Source of the DNA: Strigamia acuminata
Lineage: Eukaryota > Arthropoda > Chilopoda > Geophilomorpha > Linotaeniidae
DNA: 25,000 bases
Direction of reading: 5' to 3'
Assembly: GCA_949358305.1 (NCBI GenBank)
Contig: CASHSZ010000113.1
Location: 1-25,000, forward strand
Positions 1 to 7,441 of this stretch are shown one piece after another; position 1 is the stretch's first letter; the number at the start of each line of letters is the position of its first letter. The notes below the pieces were generated by a model that worked only from the letters and a program-made list of their open reading frames with translations, was not told the DNA's origin and did not search any database. A program made the position numbers and the translations under genes.

Positions 1-438
1 GTTGACTTAGCACAAACACCACAAGTCCAATGTCTCTGAATGTTCAGAAATAGTGTTTAAACCTTAGTAGAAGGCTCCAATGTAAGTTTTAGAAACATCC
101 AACCGATGATTTGGGAGAATAGACTTTTGATCTCATCACAGTTGACTTAGCACAAACACCACAAGACCAATGTCTCTGAATGTTCAGAAATAGTGTTTAA
201 ACCTTAGTAGAAGGCTCCAATGTAAGTTTTAGAAACATCCAACCGATGATTTGGTTGAATAGACTTTTGATCTTATCACAGTTGACTTAGCACAAACACC
301 ACAAGACCAATGTCTCTGAACGTTCAGAAATAGTATTTAAACCTTAGTAGAAGCCTTCAATGTAAGTTTTAGCAACATCCAAGCAATGATTTGGGAGAAT
401 AGACTTTTGATCTCATCACAGTTGACTTAGCACAAACA
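1..438. repeat. 140-bp satellite array, left flank (3 monomers plus 18 bp)
   Basis: Three head-to-tail 140-bp monomers start at 1, 141 and 281, each opening with GTTGACTTAG. A fourth is cut at its 18th base by the retrotransposon. The three are types T (AAGTCC), W (TTGGTTGAAT and CTTATCACA) and C2 (AACGTTC, GTATTTAAA and AGCAATGATTTG). The block reads base for base like 10590-11009 on the right side, so it belongs to the same higher-order repeat family. There it is followed by an R monomer, which is not what follows here after the element. No reading frame of note is present. Satellite identity is directly visible; a heterochromatic location is inferred. Confidence 0.97.
435..438. repeat. Target-site duplication, left copy (AACA)
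   Basis: The four bases AACA directly before the 5' LTR are repeated directly after the 3' LTR at 9190-9193. They are bases 15-18 of the satellite monomer, and the monomer resumes in register after the element. A 5-bp AAACA duplication is possible if the final A of the LTR is counted as target. I prefer 4 bp because it keeps the TG...CA ends. A 4-bp duplication is common for Ty3/gypsy-type integrases; 5 bp would suit BEL/Pao or copia types. Confidence 0.8.
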
Positions 439-460
439 TGTTGCGAGCAGAAACGCAACA
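439..460 (+). other. Hairpin at the 5' terminus of the 5' LTR
   Basis: TGTTGCG (439-445) and CGCAACA (454-460) are perfect 7-bp inverted arms around an 8-base loop. The left arm is also the LTR terminus, so the terminal sequence pairs both with this nearby copy and with the GCAACA at the other LTR end. The identical structure lies at 7442-7463. A role in integrase recognition or RNA folding is possible but inferred. Confidence 0.7.
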
Positions 461-995
461 GAAATAATGTTAAGTTGAAAAAAGAGCTTCAGTTTTTTTA
501 CCTAAATCGACGGAATATTCATGTTGTTTTTTCCTTTGTCGTAAGCTATTCGGATCTTTGTTTATTGGTCGGAATATATCGCAGCAGAATCTTAAGTCGT
601 AGAATTTTCGCCAGTAGTTTGAGATTCGGGCGTGTCGCGCCATCTTGTGTTAAGTTCGGGCATCGGACTTATCTACAAAGGAAAAGTTAAGGTTTTTAAT
701 TTCGGTTCCTGTTAGTTTGAATAGTTTTCGAGGACTTATCTGACACGGTACAGGCAGGCTTTGGGTCGCTAATTAAAGGCGATAACGGCGAGGATGGGTT
801 TCAAAGTGAAAAGCGAAGTCGTCGCAGTTTATCGAGCGGTTTGGTCTGGCGAAACTCGTAGCGCACCCGGGAAGATGTTGTTTGTACCTGTAAATTTAAA
901 TCCATTAGTTTAGAAACCACTCCAGTAATTAAATGAATAGTTTTAGTTGTGATTTACCGTGGATTAAGGTCCGATGATTCGGCGTTGGGCCGAGG

Positions 996-1016
996 CGAAG
1001 CTTCGTTGGTCACCAA
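996..1016. other. Adjacent palindromes in the LTR
   Basis: CGAAGCTTCG (996-1005) is a perfect 10-base palindrome, immediately followed by TTGGT-C-ACCAA (1006-1016), a second dyad with a one-base centre. The copy in the 3' LTR is at 7999-8019. Back-to-back dyads in the putative U3 could be factor-binding sites, but the sequence alone gives no function. Confidence 0.45.
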
Positions 1017-1265
1017 GGAGCGTTGATCGGCTAGATCCGCCATTAGAAGACAGTTGGTACAACGAGCCTCGTTTTCGGTTGAGATTTAATTTGATTCAGA
1101 ATAAGATTTGCTCGAATTAAGTTTTTACTGTATGATTTTATTACGATTTCGAATTGATTAGCTGATTATTTCTTCGTTGTTTTGTGTTTCGGATAAGATT
1201 TAATCGTTTAGTCGGGTGTCACGTGATTTGAGACATCGTGCATCTTTTCGGTCGAGTTCGGGTTT

Positions 1266-1270
1266 TATAA
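1266..1270 (+). promoter_or_regulatory. Possible TATA-like element of the LTR promoter
   Basis: TATAA follows a T run and is followed by a GC-rich stretch (CTCGCCCGCG). This is the best-placed TATA-like site upstream of the candidate polyadenylation signal at 1629. AT-rich sequence gives many such matches, for example near 1536, and no clear initiator follows, so this is weak. The equivalent site is at 8269-8273. Confidence 0.2.
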
Positions 1271-1628
1271 CTCGCCCGCGAATAGCATTGGGTTTGGTGC
1301 GGGAGATGGGAATTTAATTCCGTGCTATGCAATAGATTTATTAAATGCGCACAAGGAGTGTTGAGGATGCATCATTTGAATTCTTTATTCGTATTAAAAC
1401 AGTGACCAAGTCCGGGATGCGAGAATTGCGACTGATTAGATTAAGTCTCCGTTGACATTGATTAGGCGACGTCTCGTGGCGAAATGTAGCAGTTTTCGGG
1501 TTTTCGAGATTTCCATTCAATGTTTATTGAGGTTTTATATTTTTAAGGGTTTGCACCTTTCTTTCTATTTATTTCGCTGTATTAAATAATCATTAGTGTT
1601 TGAGTTATTTATATGCACGATTTTCGAT

Positions 1629-1655
1629 ATTAAAGATAAGTTTTTGGTGTAATTT
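1629..1655 (+). terminator. Possible polyadenylation region of the LTR
   Basis: ATTAAA (1629-1634), a common variant of AATAAA, is followed by TTTTTGGTGT (1641-1650), a plausible GT-rich downstream element. Placed after the TATA candidate, it would give an R region ending near 1650 and a long U5 of about 530 bp. In this AT-rich sequence the match may be chance. The copy at 8632-8637 in the 3' LTR would be the working site. Confidence 0.25.
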
Positions 1656-1659
1656 GAAC

Positions 1660-1704
1660 TCTCAACGGCCGTTCTTGTTCTGTTGTACGGAGGCCGTTTT
1701 GAGA
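1660..1704 (+). other. Stem-loop in the LTR
   Basis: TCTCAACGGCC (1660-1670) pairs with GGCCGTTTTGAGA (1692-1704) to give 11 base pairs with a 2-base bulge and a 21-base loop. It starts just after the candidate polyadenylation region, so it may fold in the U5 RNA. The same structure is at 8663-8707. Confidence 0.55.
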
Positions 1705-1897
1705 CATTGGGTTTTTGATATATTGTTGTTTATTTTATTAGTAGTGTACTCGTGTTGACGTTTATTGTTATTAGAGTCCGTGGCACGAGTTTATACATTG
1801 TAAGAACAGTTATAGTTTTGATTTGAACGATTAAACATCGTTTTATTTTTGTTCGCAAATAAGAACGAGTGTTTCTTTTCGTTTTCACACGAGCGCG

Positions 1898-1909
1898 AGA
1901 TTCGAATCT
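1898..1909. other. 12-base palindrome AGATTCGAATCT
   Basis: A perfect palindrome in the 3' part of the LTR, repeated at 8901-8912. Its centre resembles a tRNA B box (GATTCGAATC), but no tRNA fold or A box surrounds it, so I record it only as a palindrome. Confidence 0.5.
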
Positions 1910-1940
1910 ACGCCATCTTTGATTTGCGAAAGACGATATT

Positions 1941-1960
1941 GATATTCGAGCCCGAATATC
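1941..1960 (+). other. Perfect 8-bp hairpin with AGCC tetraloop in the LTR
   Basis: GATATTCG (1941-1948) and CGAATATC (1953-1960) pair perfectly around a 4-base AGCC loop. It lies about 240 bases upstream of the primer-binding site, in what should be the RNA leader (U5). Leader hairpins in other LTR elements often serve packaging or dimerisation, but that role here is inferred. The duplicate is at 8944-8963. Confidence 0.65.
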
Positions 1961-2161
1961 CGCCAACCGTCATGTTTAGAGCAAAAGCCAGGTTCTCGAG
2001 TTTCGGTCGACATGGAGAGGACAATGAGGGCCAAGTCAGAAAACATGAGATGCGTTATCAGATGTCAGAATGGTTTCAATCGAGTCGAGTAGTTAAAAGT
2101 GCTGTGCGAAGATTTGATCGCTCGAATGTTTATTACGAGGTGCGTGAGTTGCCGGTTCTTG

Positions 2162-2180
2162 CAGCAATCACTGCTTGCTG
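2162..2180 (+). other. Hairpin at the 3' terminus of the 5' LTR
   Basis: CAGCAA (2162-2167) and TTGCTG (2175-2180) form a perfect 6-bp inverted repeat with a 7-base loop, ending 6 bases short of the LTR end. Together with the 439-460 hairpin, each LTR end carries its own stem. The same structure is at 9165-9183 in the 3' LTR. Confidence 0.6.
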
Positions 2181-2198
2181 GCAACATAGCCCTTTTTG

Positions 2199-2219
2199 TG
2201 GTGCCGTGACCAGGATTCG
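2199..2219 (+). promoter_or_regulatory. Primer-binding site, probably for tRNA-His
   Basis: The site starts TGGTGCCGTGACC 12 bases after the 5' LTR end. TGG is the complement of the universal tRNA CCA end, and GTGCCGTGAC complements the His-type acceptor end (GTCACGGCAC). The full 21 bases, ending GGATTCG, match the complement of an animal tRNA-His 3' end as I recall the invertebrate form. The vertebrate form would differ at two adjacent positions. The tRNA sequence is from memory and should be checked. Minus-strand DNA synthesis would start here. Confidence 0.75.
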
Positions 2220-4160
2220 TCGGGTAGACGAGGAGAGAGCCAGCAACCAGATGAGAATAGAAGTCCCAGGGTCGCAAAAGCAAGCGGCCGGCGTCAACAG
2301 AGAAGTGCCCGCACTGATGGGTTGAGGGCGAAGCGGCAAGCGGTCTCTCGTCGGGCGGTAATCAAGTCGAAAGAGATTTGGGAAAAATACGTCGCGGGAG
2401 GTCGGTTGGTCCGAAAGCGTCGGTTGAGCTGTCGGAAGGGACAATGGCGTCGCGGGGCCGGAATGAAGAAGGTTGCGGAAATTAAGCAGTCGGCGTACAA
2501 AGAAGGAGGAACGATCGGAACCCTGAATCTCGGGCGAGCCTAGAAGTTATACACAACGCAATGACACTAGAAGAGAAGAGTCTTGTGTTTTCTTTTTTTT
2601 CGAATTGTTTATTTGTTTTAAGTTAGCTTAGAGTTGTTTTAGGATTGTTTTTGGGGGTTTTGTCTCGTTCGGCTAGTGTATGTGCATTGCGAGGTTGTTA
2701 TGTCGGATTCGATTTGGTGTGCAGTATATTGGTAGTCTTAATTTGTGGGGCGTGCTCTGTTTCAGGGCTCAACGAGGGTCGTAAGACACTCTTGCCTGAT
2801 GAAGCGAGTCATTGAAAAATCGCCTTGTAAAGTTTACTTTAGTGTGTATAATTTTCAGACTGGCATATTTTCGAGTTGTTTCCGACCTGACAATTTCGTG
2901 AGCGCCGTTCGATATGGAGTATTTCCGTTACGATCTTAACTTTTAAGTGTTGAGTTTTGCGAATCACAGTCAAAGTTCGAAGTGTGTCCTTTTGGGGGGA
3001 TTGATTTTCAATTGCTTATGCATAATTAGTCGGGTTTTTTTTTTTGTGAACTGGATTTTCTTTGGAGATTGAAGTTTCTAGTCAGTCCTTTTTTTTGTCA
3101 CGTTGATGAATTAAAGGTAAAAAGCTTTGAGTTAAATTTGAGTTCCAATTACGAGTTTAGAAATTAATTTCCGACGTTCACGAAAGTTGCATTCAAGTAT
3201 GAACATGTCCACGATAAATAGAACAGGGGCAAAAAGATAAATTCCCTTTATAGATAAAGACGTGGGTTCCCCCAATTGACAATTTTGAGATTGGTGTGAG
3301 TTTTAATAGAAAAGAAAATTTCGAGTCTCTTAAGTTTGAACGCGGTTGGAATCCGTTTGGGATTATGCCTAATTAAGAAGCTGGACAGCCTTTTAAAGAA
3401 CCAGAAAAGAGAATTAGCACACCCCAGGTTAAGGGTCCAACTCGTGAATTAGCATAAGAAGTTTTAATGCAAGCTAAGTTTATACGTTAGAGAAATCGCT
3501 GGATTTTGAGGAAATTTAGCTGGCAAGAAATAAGAGATGATGCGTGGAATTTCGATTCTCTATTCAGTTTTCGGGACGCCGAATAAAAGAAGGAGTTTTG
3601 GGTTTCATCATCCGTGGCAATAGAAAACTATGGTCGACTTCAAGAGGTTTTACTTTTATTAAAGTATCCAAGCGCTTTGAAGGGGGTCGAAAGCTAGTTG
3701 AAGAAAATGATTCGCCACGCGCAAGAATAATTTCAGATTAATGAAGGAACGAGAGAGTTTGTCATTGTCTGTAAATGCAGCATCGCCTTAGCGGGAGGTC
3801 CCAATTGGTCACTTGGATCGAAATTGATACTTCCTCAGGCGGAAAAAGAGCGCAATAAGTTCCGTTGGTGTTGATTCGCAATAAATCGAACCAAAGAGAG
3901 ATAAATTCTTATTGTACAGAAAAAAGAAAGACGAACGTAAAACCTTTACATTGATTTCCTTTCTGGCGAAGGGCCATTTTGAAATAGAAGTTGTTCGTCA
4001 TCAATTTTTCCGTGATTCTTTGTCTTTATTTTCGAAGCAACGAGCTACAAAAAGAAAATATTACATTGGTTGTTGGAGATTCCTTTAGTAGCAAGAAACT
4101 TTCTCTTTTGAGCTGTTAACAGCACGGTCAGTTTAATTTAGAAAGCTTGCAATTTAGAAG

Positions 4161-4251
4161 TCCAGTCGGTTAACAGTTGGTCCGTCGAGCTTCACTGGAA
4201 AAAAGTGAGAAGAAGTTCAGTCGGTTAACAGTTGGTCCGTCGAGTTTCACT
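4161..4251 (+). repeat. Tandem pair of 36-bp repeats in the interior
   Basis: Two near-identical 36-bp copies at 4161-4196 and 4216-4251 (55-bp spacing) share CAGTCGGTTAACAGTTGGTC and a CGAGYTTCACT end. They differ at two positions by my reading. They are the best-preserved members of a family with more diverged copies at 4419-4448, 4471-4501, about 4644-4670 and about 2403-2430. Each centres on GTTAAC or TTGGTCC. Function is unknown. Confidence 0.75.
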
Positions 4252-4418
4252 AGCATAGAGAGGAGAGGGTAACTGACGCGTGAGAATTCTGCGCTAAATT
4301 CACTCCTCAAGAAATGAAAATAAAAAGGGGAGAAACTCGGGAAAGTCTCGAGGTTGCATAATAAAGTTTTAAAGAAGAAAATTCCCCCCTATACAGAAGA
4401 CAGAAATAGAAAAAGGCT

Positions 4419-4501
4419 TTAGTTGGTTAACAGTGGTCCATCAAGCCCAAGTATTAGGTTAGAGAAAAGGTTTTATTTGGTTAACAGTGGTCCAACAAAC
4501 C
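4419..4501 (+). repeat. Second, diverged pair of the same interior repeat
   Basis: Copies at 4419-4448 and 4471-4501 share TTGGTTAACAGTGGTCCA with each other. They match the 4161-4251 pair after a few substitutions and the loss of one T (CAGTTGG becomes CAGTGG). The spacing is 52-53 bp, close to the 55 bp of the first pair. This suggests that a two-copy block of roughly 55-bp units was itself duplicated and then diverged. Confidence 0.65.
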
Positions 4502-6195
4502 TAAAGATAGAGATCCATCTTCCTCCTTGTAGAGTAGGAAAAGGCAACAATCATCAGCTTTCAGCTAATAGAATAAAAAGGGATCATAAAAATTAAACTG
4601 AAAGGATTTTTTAGAGCAATCAATTAGAGAATTAGTCCGGTGCAAGTTGGTCCGAAGAGGTCGTTGAGTTGGGAGGAGCCGTTGAAAGTCAGCCGAAGAA
4701 ACAAGGTGACAGTAAAAAGGTTCAGTCGAAAAAAGGAACGAATCCCAGTTTATTGAGAATTAAAGACCCCAGAACCAACAGAAAAGAATCCAAATCTCTC
4801 GTCACTTAGAAAAATAGAAATTGGTTTAGTTTATTCTTCCAGTCCTTTTACACAGCTCTTTATTTAAGAAAATACAGACATGTCCTCTCGAGAATTTAGT
4901 GATCTCAAGTTTCGGAAGTTTCCCGATCGATTTCTTTGAAAGCGTAGAAGATCTTCACAGTAGAAATACTTATTCTCCAGAATATTACAGTTAGAACAAG
5001 TTTAATAAATCGGGGGCAGATTAGGTTTGGACGTAAGAAGTTATAATTTCTATTACAGTCGAATTCAGGTGTTGGTCAAATATAGCAGTCGGTGTTAGTA
5101 TTTATGGCATTAGTCAAAACCACAGGCGCCGATCTGTTGAGACATTCATTGCTGCTGGGTGCATCTTAGAAAATAAAGCCTTCCTCCTTATCTAACCTTT
5201 AGTTGTGGTTTTTTCTGACAGTTTCAGTATTAGAAAAGTTCGCCACTTTATTTCGGGAAATCTCCTGAAAAGTGGATCTACTCCTTGGCGCCGAGCGTGT
5301 CAAAATACATGCTGTCGCTTCCTAAATATCAATCCAGACCATACTTAAATCCTGACTAAATAGAAAAAATCCTTTACATATAACATAAGAATAACAGAAC
5401 GAGAAAGTTTTTCAATAAGTTCTCCTCTAGACGAGATAGATTAGCTTTTCTGTTATAAGTATTTCCTTTTTCCTTTTTTCTTCTGGAGAGCTCTGCTTCA
5501 GGGGCAGTCAACTGCAATCGCCTTTGAACACTGGGAATCTTGAGAGTTCTGGACATTTTCAGAAAAACGATTCAATTTGTGAAGTAATGGCTTTGTAAGA
5601 CTTTCTGTTTGGAAGTTAGCAAACAAGTCCTTCGCATTGCGGTGTTCACGTATGGGTTACGTTGTCCTTTTAGGGTTAGAAAATACATAAAGAAGTAAAT
5701 AGAATAGAAAACCTTGACCTCTTAAACCTTCATAACAGTCAAACTAGATAATGGGAGTTTCAAGCCATTTAGATGAATGAATCGCTTTTCCCCTCGGGAT
5801 TAGACGAAAATGGAAGTTTTTCTTATTTGATGCAGTTATTTAGTTCTAAAACGAATGCGGGAGTATGTCGGGACCTGCTCATGTCTGCTTATCTAATGTG
5901 ACAAGGACAGTGCTTTCATGCACACAATCAGATATAAAGTCCCTCTACACCCCTTCTCTCTTTATGATTCTAATGGTTCTTCGTTTGAATGTTCGATTTT
6001 TCGACATGCAAGATGGCAAACACCAATGGGTTGCTCGAATCCCTTAGAGACCTCCGGCCAGAGTTAGCAGGAGTAGGGACCCGAATAGCAATAGAGCTTC
6101 CCTTCTTGTTTTTTTTTGAGTCGGGAGGGAATTATATGAATATATAAAATAAAATTGGGACTGGAAACGACAAGAGGTGTCCGGGAAAGTCCTGC

Positions 6196-6226
6196 CGGCC
6201 ACCGGCGGAGTGCACGCCGTCGGTCG
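6196..6226 (+). other. GC-rich hairpin in an AT-rich interior
   Basis: Two 5-bp stems (6203-6207 with 6215-6219, and 6196-6200 with 6222-6226, one G-T pair) are separated by a 2x2 internal loop and capped by a 7-base loop. They lie in a GC-rich islet at about 6178-6240 that contrasts with its surroundings. A minus-strand frame over this region (6044-6352) has no recognisable domain. The islet may be captured host sequence or a structured RNA element; neither can be shown here. Confidence 0.4.
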
Positions 6227-7231
6227 CCGAAGAGGAACGGTCACTAAACCTTTTTGATCAATTTCCTGTTCTCCTAATCCTAAGATTTTATATTGTGGAA
6301 AAATAACAGATAAAAGAGTCCTCATAGCCTCCCTCACTCTTACCTCAAACAATTAACACGGGAAATAAAATACAGGGTGTTTAGAATAAGCTCAAGTTAT
6401 GGTGGATTCAGATAAATATCGAATGTCCTTGACTGGATAACAACAGGAAACTAACCCCTCCATTGGAAAATAACCGCATGTGGTGTAATTGGTCTTGACA
6501 GGGTTTTCTTTTAAACAAAGTTGATGGAGTTTTCAAAGGCAGAATTAAGATGGGAGAATGTTAGAGATTTACAGAGCTGATAGTAAAGGTTGTTGCCTAA
6601 GACAAGTGAAGTGGATTAGCAAAAAAGAGAAGTCCGCCGTTTCTGAGTCTACGGGTTCGGCAATCTTGACTTCCTCTTTTAAGAATTTAAGAGAATTTTT
6701 TAAGACATTCGAGAGTTAACAGAAGACGATTCCGGTTTGTAAAAGGGATTTTAAGTGGTCCGGAAGTCGTTGTCTCCGAATAAGAAAAAAAAATAGTCAA
6801 AGAACATCGGCACGTGAAGTGAATGTTGAGCCGTGTCGAGAGTCATGAGTCGCAAGAATACGACGTCCTTTGAATTGAGATAGAGTCTGGAATTTGAAAA
6901 AGAGGTGATCAGATTTTCTCAAGAGAAGTGGGATCTATTTAAATTAATGCAATGTAACTTCGCTTGATACGGGACGTTAGGGAGCTACCGGTTGAGATTA
7001 GCAAAAGGCGTAGACAATCGAGATTATGGAAGTTAGGTGGTTTCTCCTTCTCCACGAGAGCATCATTTTTTGAAAAGGTTCCTTCTCTGGAAGAAGATAG
7101 AGAATTTCCGAATCTCATTGGCGTCCTTCGATTAAAAGCTGTGAATCGAAAATAGTTTTGTTTGCATAAATAATAGAGAGTGTCTGTATTTCCTATTCCC
7201 CTCCCTCTTAGGTCCTTACACTCGGTCTCTT

Positions 7232-7302
7232 GGAAGGAAGAGATAAGTCCGAGATGGGAGCCTGAGAGAGGGGATGGGTTGCGGGGTACAGATGAGAGAG
7301 AC
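7232..7302 (+). other. Purine-rich tract upstream of the 3' LTR
   Basis: This stretch is mostly G and A (for example GGAAGGAAGAGA and GAGAGAGGGGATGGG) with scattered pyrimidines. It could be an auxiliary polypurine tract, but it is not a clean run and sits about 140 bases before the 3' LTR. Nothing else is recognisable between here and 7430 except a T-rich stretch just before the purine tract at 7431. Confidence 0.3.
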
Positions 7303-7430
7303 GGTTGTTCATACTAAGCGTCTCCACAACGTCACTTGTGGTAATTAGCGAGGTTAGATGGGTTGTCCTAGTAACAAAGAGATGTGAATTTATTAGGTTT
7401 AATTTTCCCCTGCTATCCTCTTTCTTTTTT

Positions 7431-7441
7431 GGTGGGAGCGA
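7431..7441 (+). promoter_or_regulatory. Polypurine tract preceding the 3' LTR
   Basis: GGTGGGAGCGA directly abuts the TGTTGC start of the 3' LTR and is preceded by a T-rich stretch (TTTCTTTTTT), the usual arrangement for the plus-strand primer. It is short and contains one T and one C, so it is an imperfect tract. The call rests mainly on position. Confidence 0.6.

Larger units (their letters stand above)
439..2186 (+). repeat. 5' long terminal repeat (1748 bp)
   Basis: Begins TGTTGC at 439 and ends GCAACA at 2186, perfect 6-bp terminal inverted repeats. It matches 7442-9189 at an offset of 7003 with no indel and a single mismatch (T710 here, G7713 there). The LTR should carry promoter and polyadenylation signals. 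Candidates are a TATAA at 1266, an ATTAAA at 1629 and a GT-rich stretch just after it, all weak calls. Several hairpins are visible (439-460, 1660-1704, 1941-1960, 2162-2180). Frames inside the LTR, for example 475-690, lack an ATG at their 5' end and are probably meaningless. Confidence 0.97.
1972..2325 (+). other. ATG-initiated 117-codon frame crossing the LTR/interior junction, probably not a gene
   Basis: The frame begins with ATG at 1972 near the LTR end, runs through the primer-binding site and stops at 2325. It is the longest ATG-started frame in the element and is basic and polar, with no domain, signal peptide or membrane segment I recognise. A frame covering U5 and the primer site is unlikely to be a conserved protein. 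In the 3' LTR the same frame runs into satellite and stops at 9214. Possible readings are a chance frame or a relic of a Gag leader; I favour chance. Confidence 0.15.
2187..7441 (+). other. Non-coding interior of the retrotransposon
   Basis: These 5255 bp between the LTRs hold no convincing gene. Region by region: 2187-2550 is a relatively GC-richer leader with the primer-binding site. 2551-4140 is AT-rich with T and A runs and nothing recognisable. 4141-4700 holds the short dispersed repeats. 4701-6150 is AT-rich and featureless, apart from an isolated 60-codon minus-strand frame at 5374-5556 with no recognisable domain. 6178-6240 is a GC-rich islet with a hairpin. 6361-7230 is AT-rich. 7232-7302 is purine-rich. 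The dense stop codons in all frames resemble sequence never selected for coding, not a recently broken gag-pol. Confidence 0.85.

Noticed and set aside
475-690. 71-codon plus-strand frame near the LTR start, repeated at 7478-7693
   Set aside because: It opens with TTG instead of ATG, has no recognisable domain, and is duplicated only because the LTR is. It lies in the presumed U3.
1890-1912. tRNA B-box-like GATTCGAATC in the LTR
   Set aside because: No A box, acceptor stem or T stem fits around it; it is better described as a palindrome.
2133-2444. 103-codon minus-strand frame over the same leader
   Set aside because: Antisense to the element across the primer site, with no domain; a by-product of the GC-richer stretch.
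2196-2543. 115-codon basic plus-strand frame after the 5' LTR, in the place of gag
   Set aside because: It starts with TTG inside the primer-site region, has no CCHC knuckle or capsid-like pattern, and its arginine richness follows from local GC content.
2795-2818. CTGATGA ... GAAA, resembling a hammerhead ribozyme core
   Set aside because: The bases between the two boxes (AGCGAGTCATT) cannot form stem II, and I found no stems I and III, so the core is chance.
2797-2890. C-box-like TGATGA and D-box-like CTGA at snoRNA-like spacing
   Set aside because: The flanks do not pair into a terminal stem, and the motifs are short enough to occur by chance.
6044-6352. 102-codon minus-strand frame with a hydrophobic C-terminus
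   Set aside because: It starts with TTG, sits over the GC-rich islet, and has one leucine-rich end but no coherent protein features.
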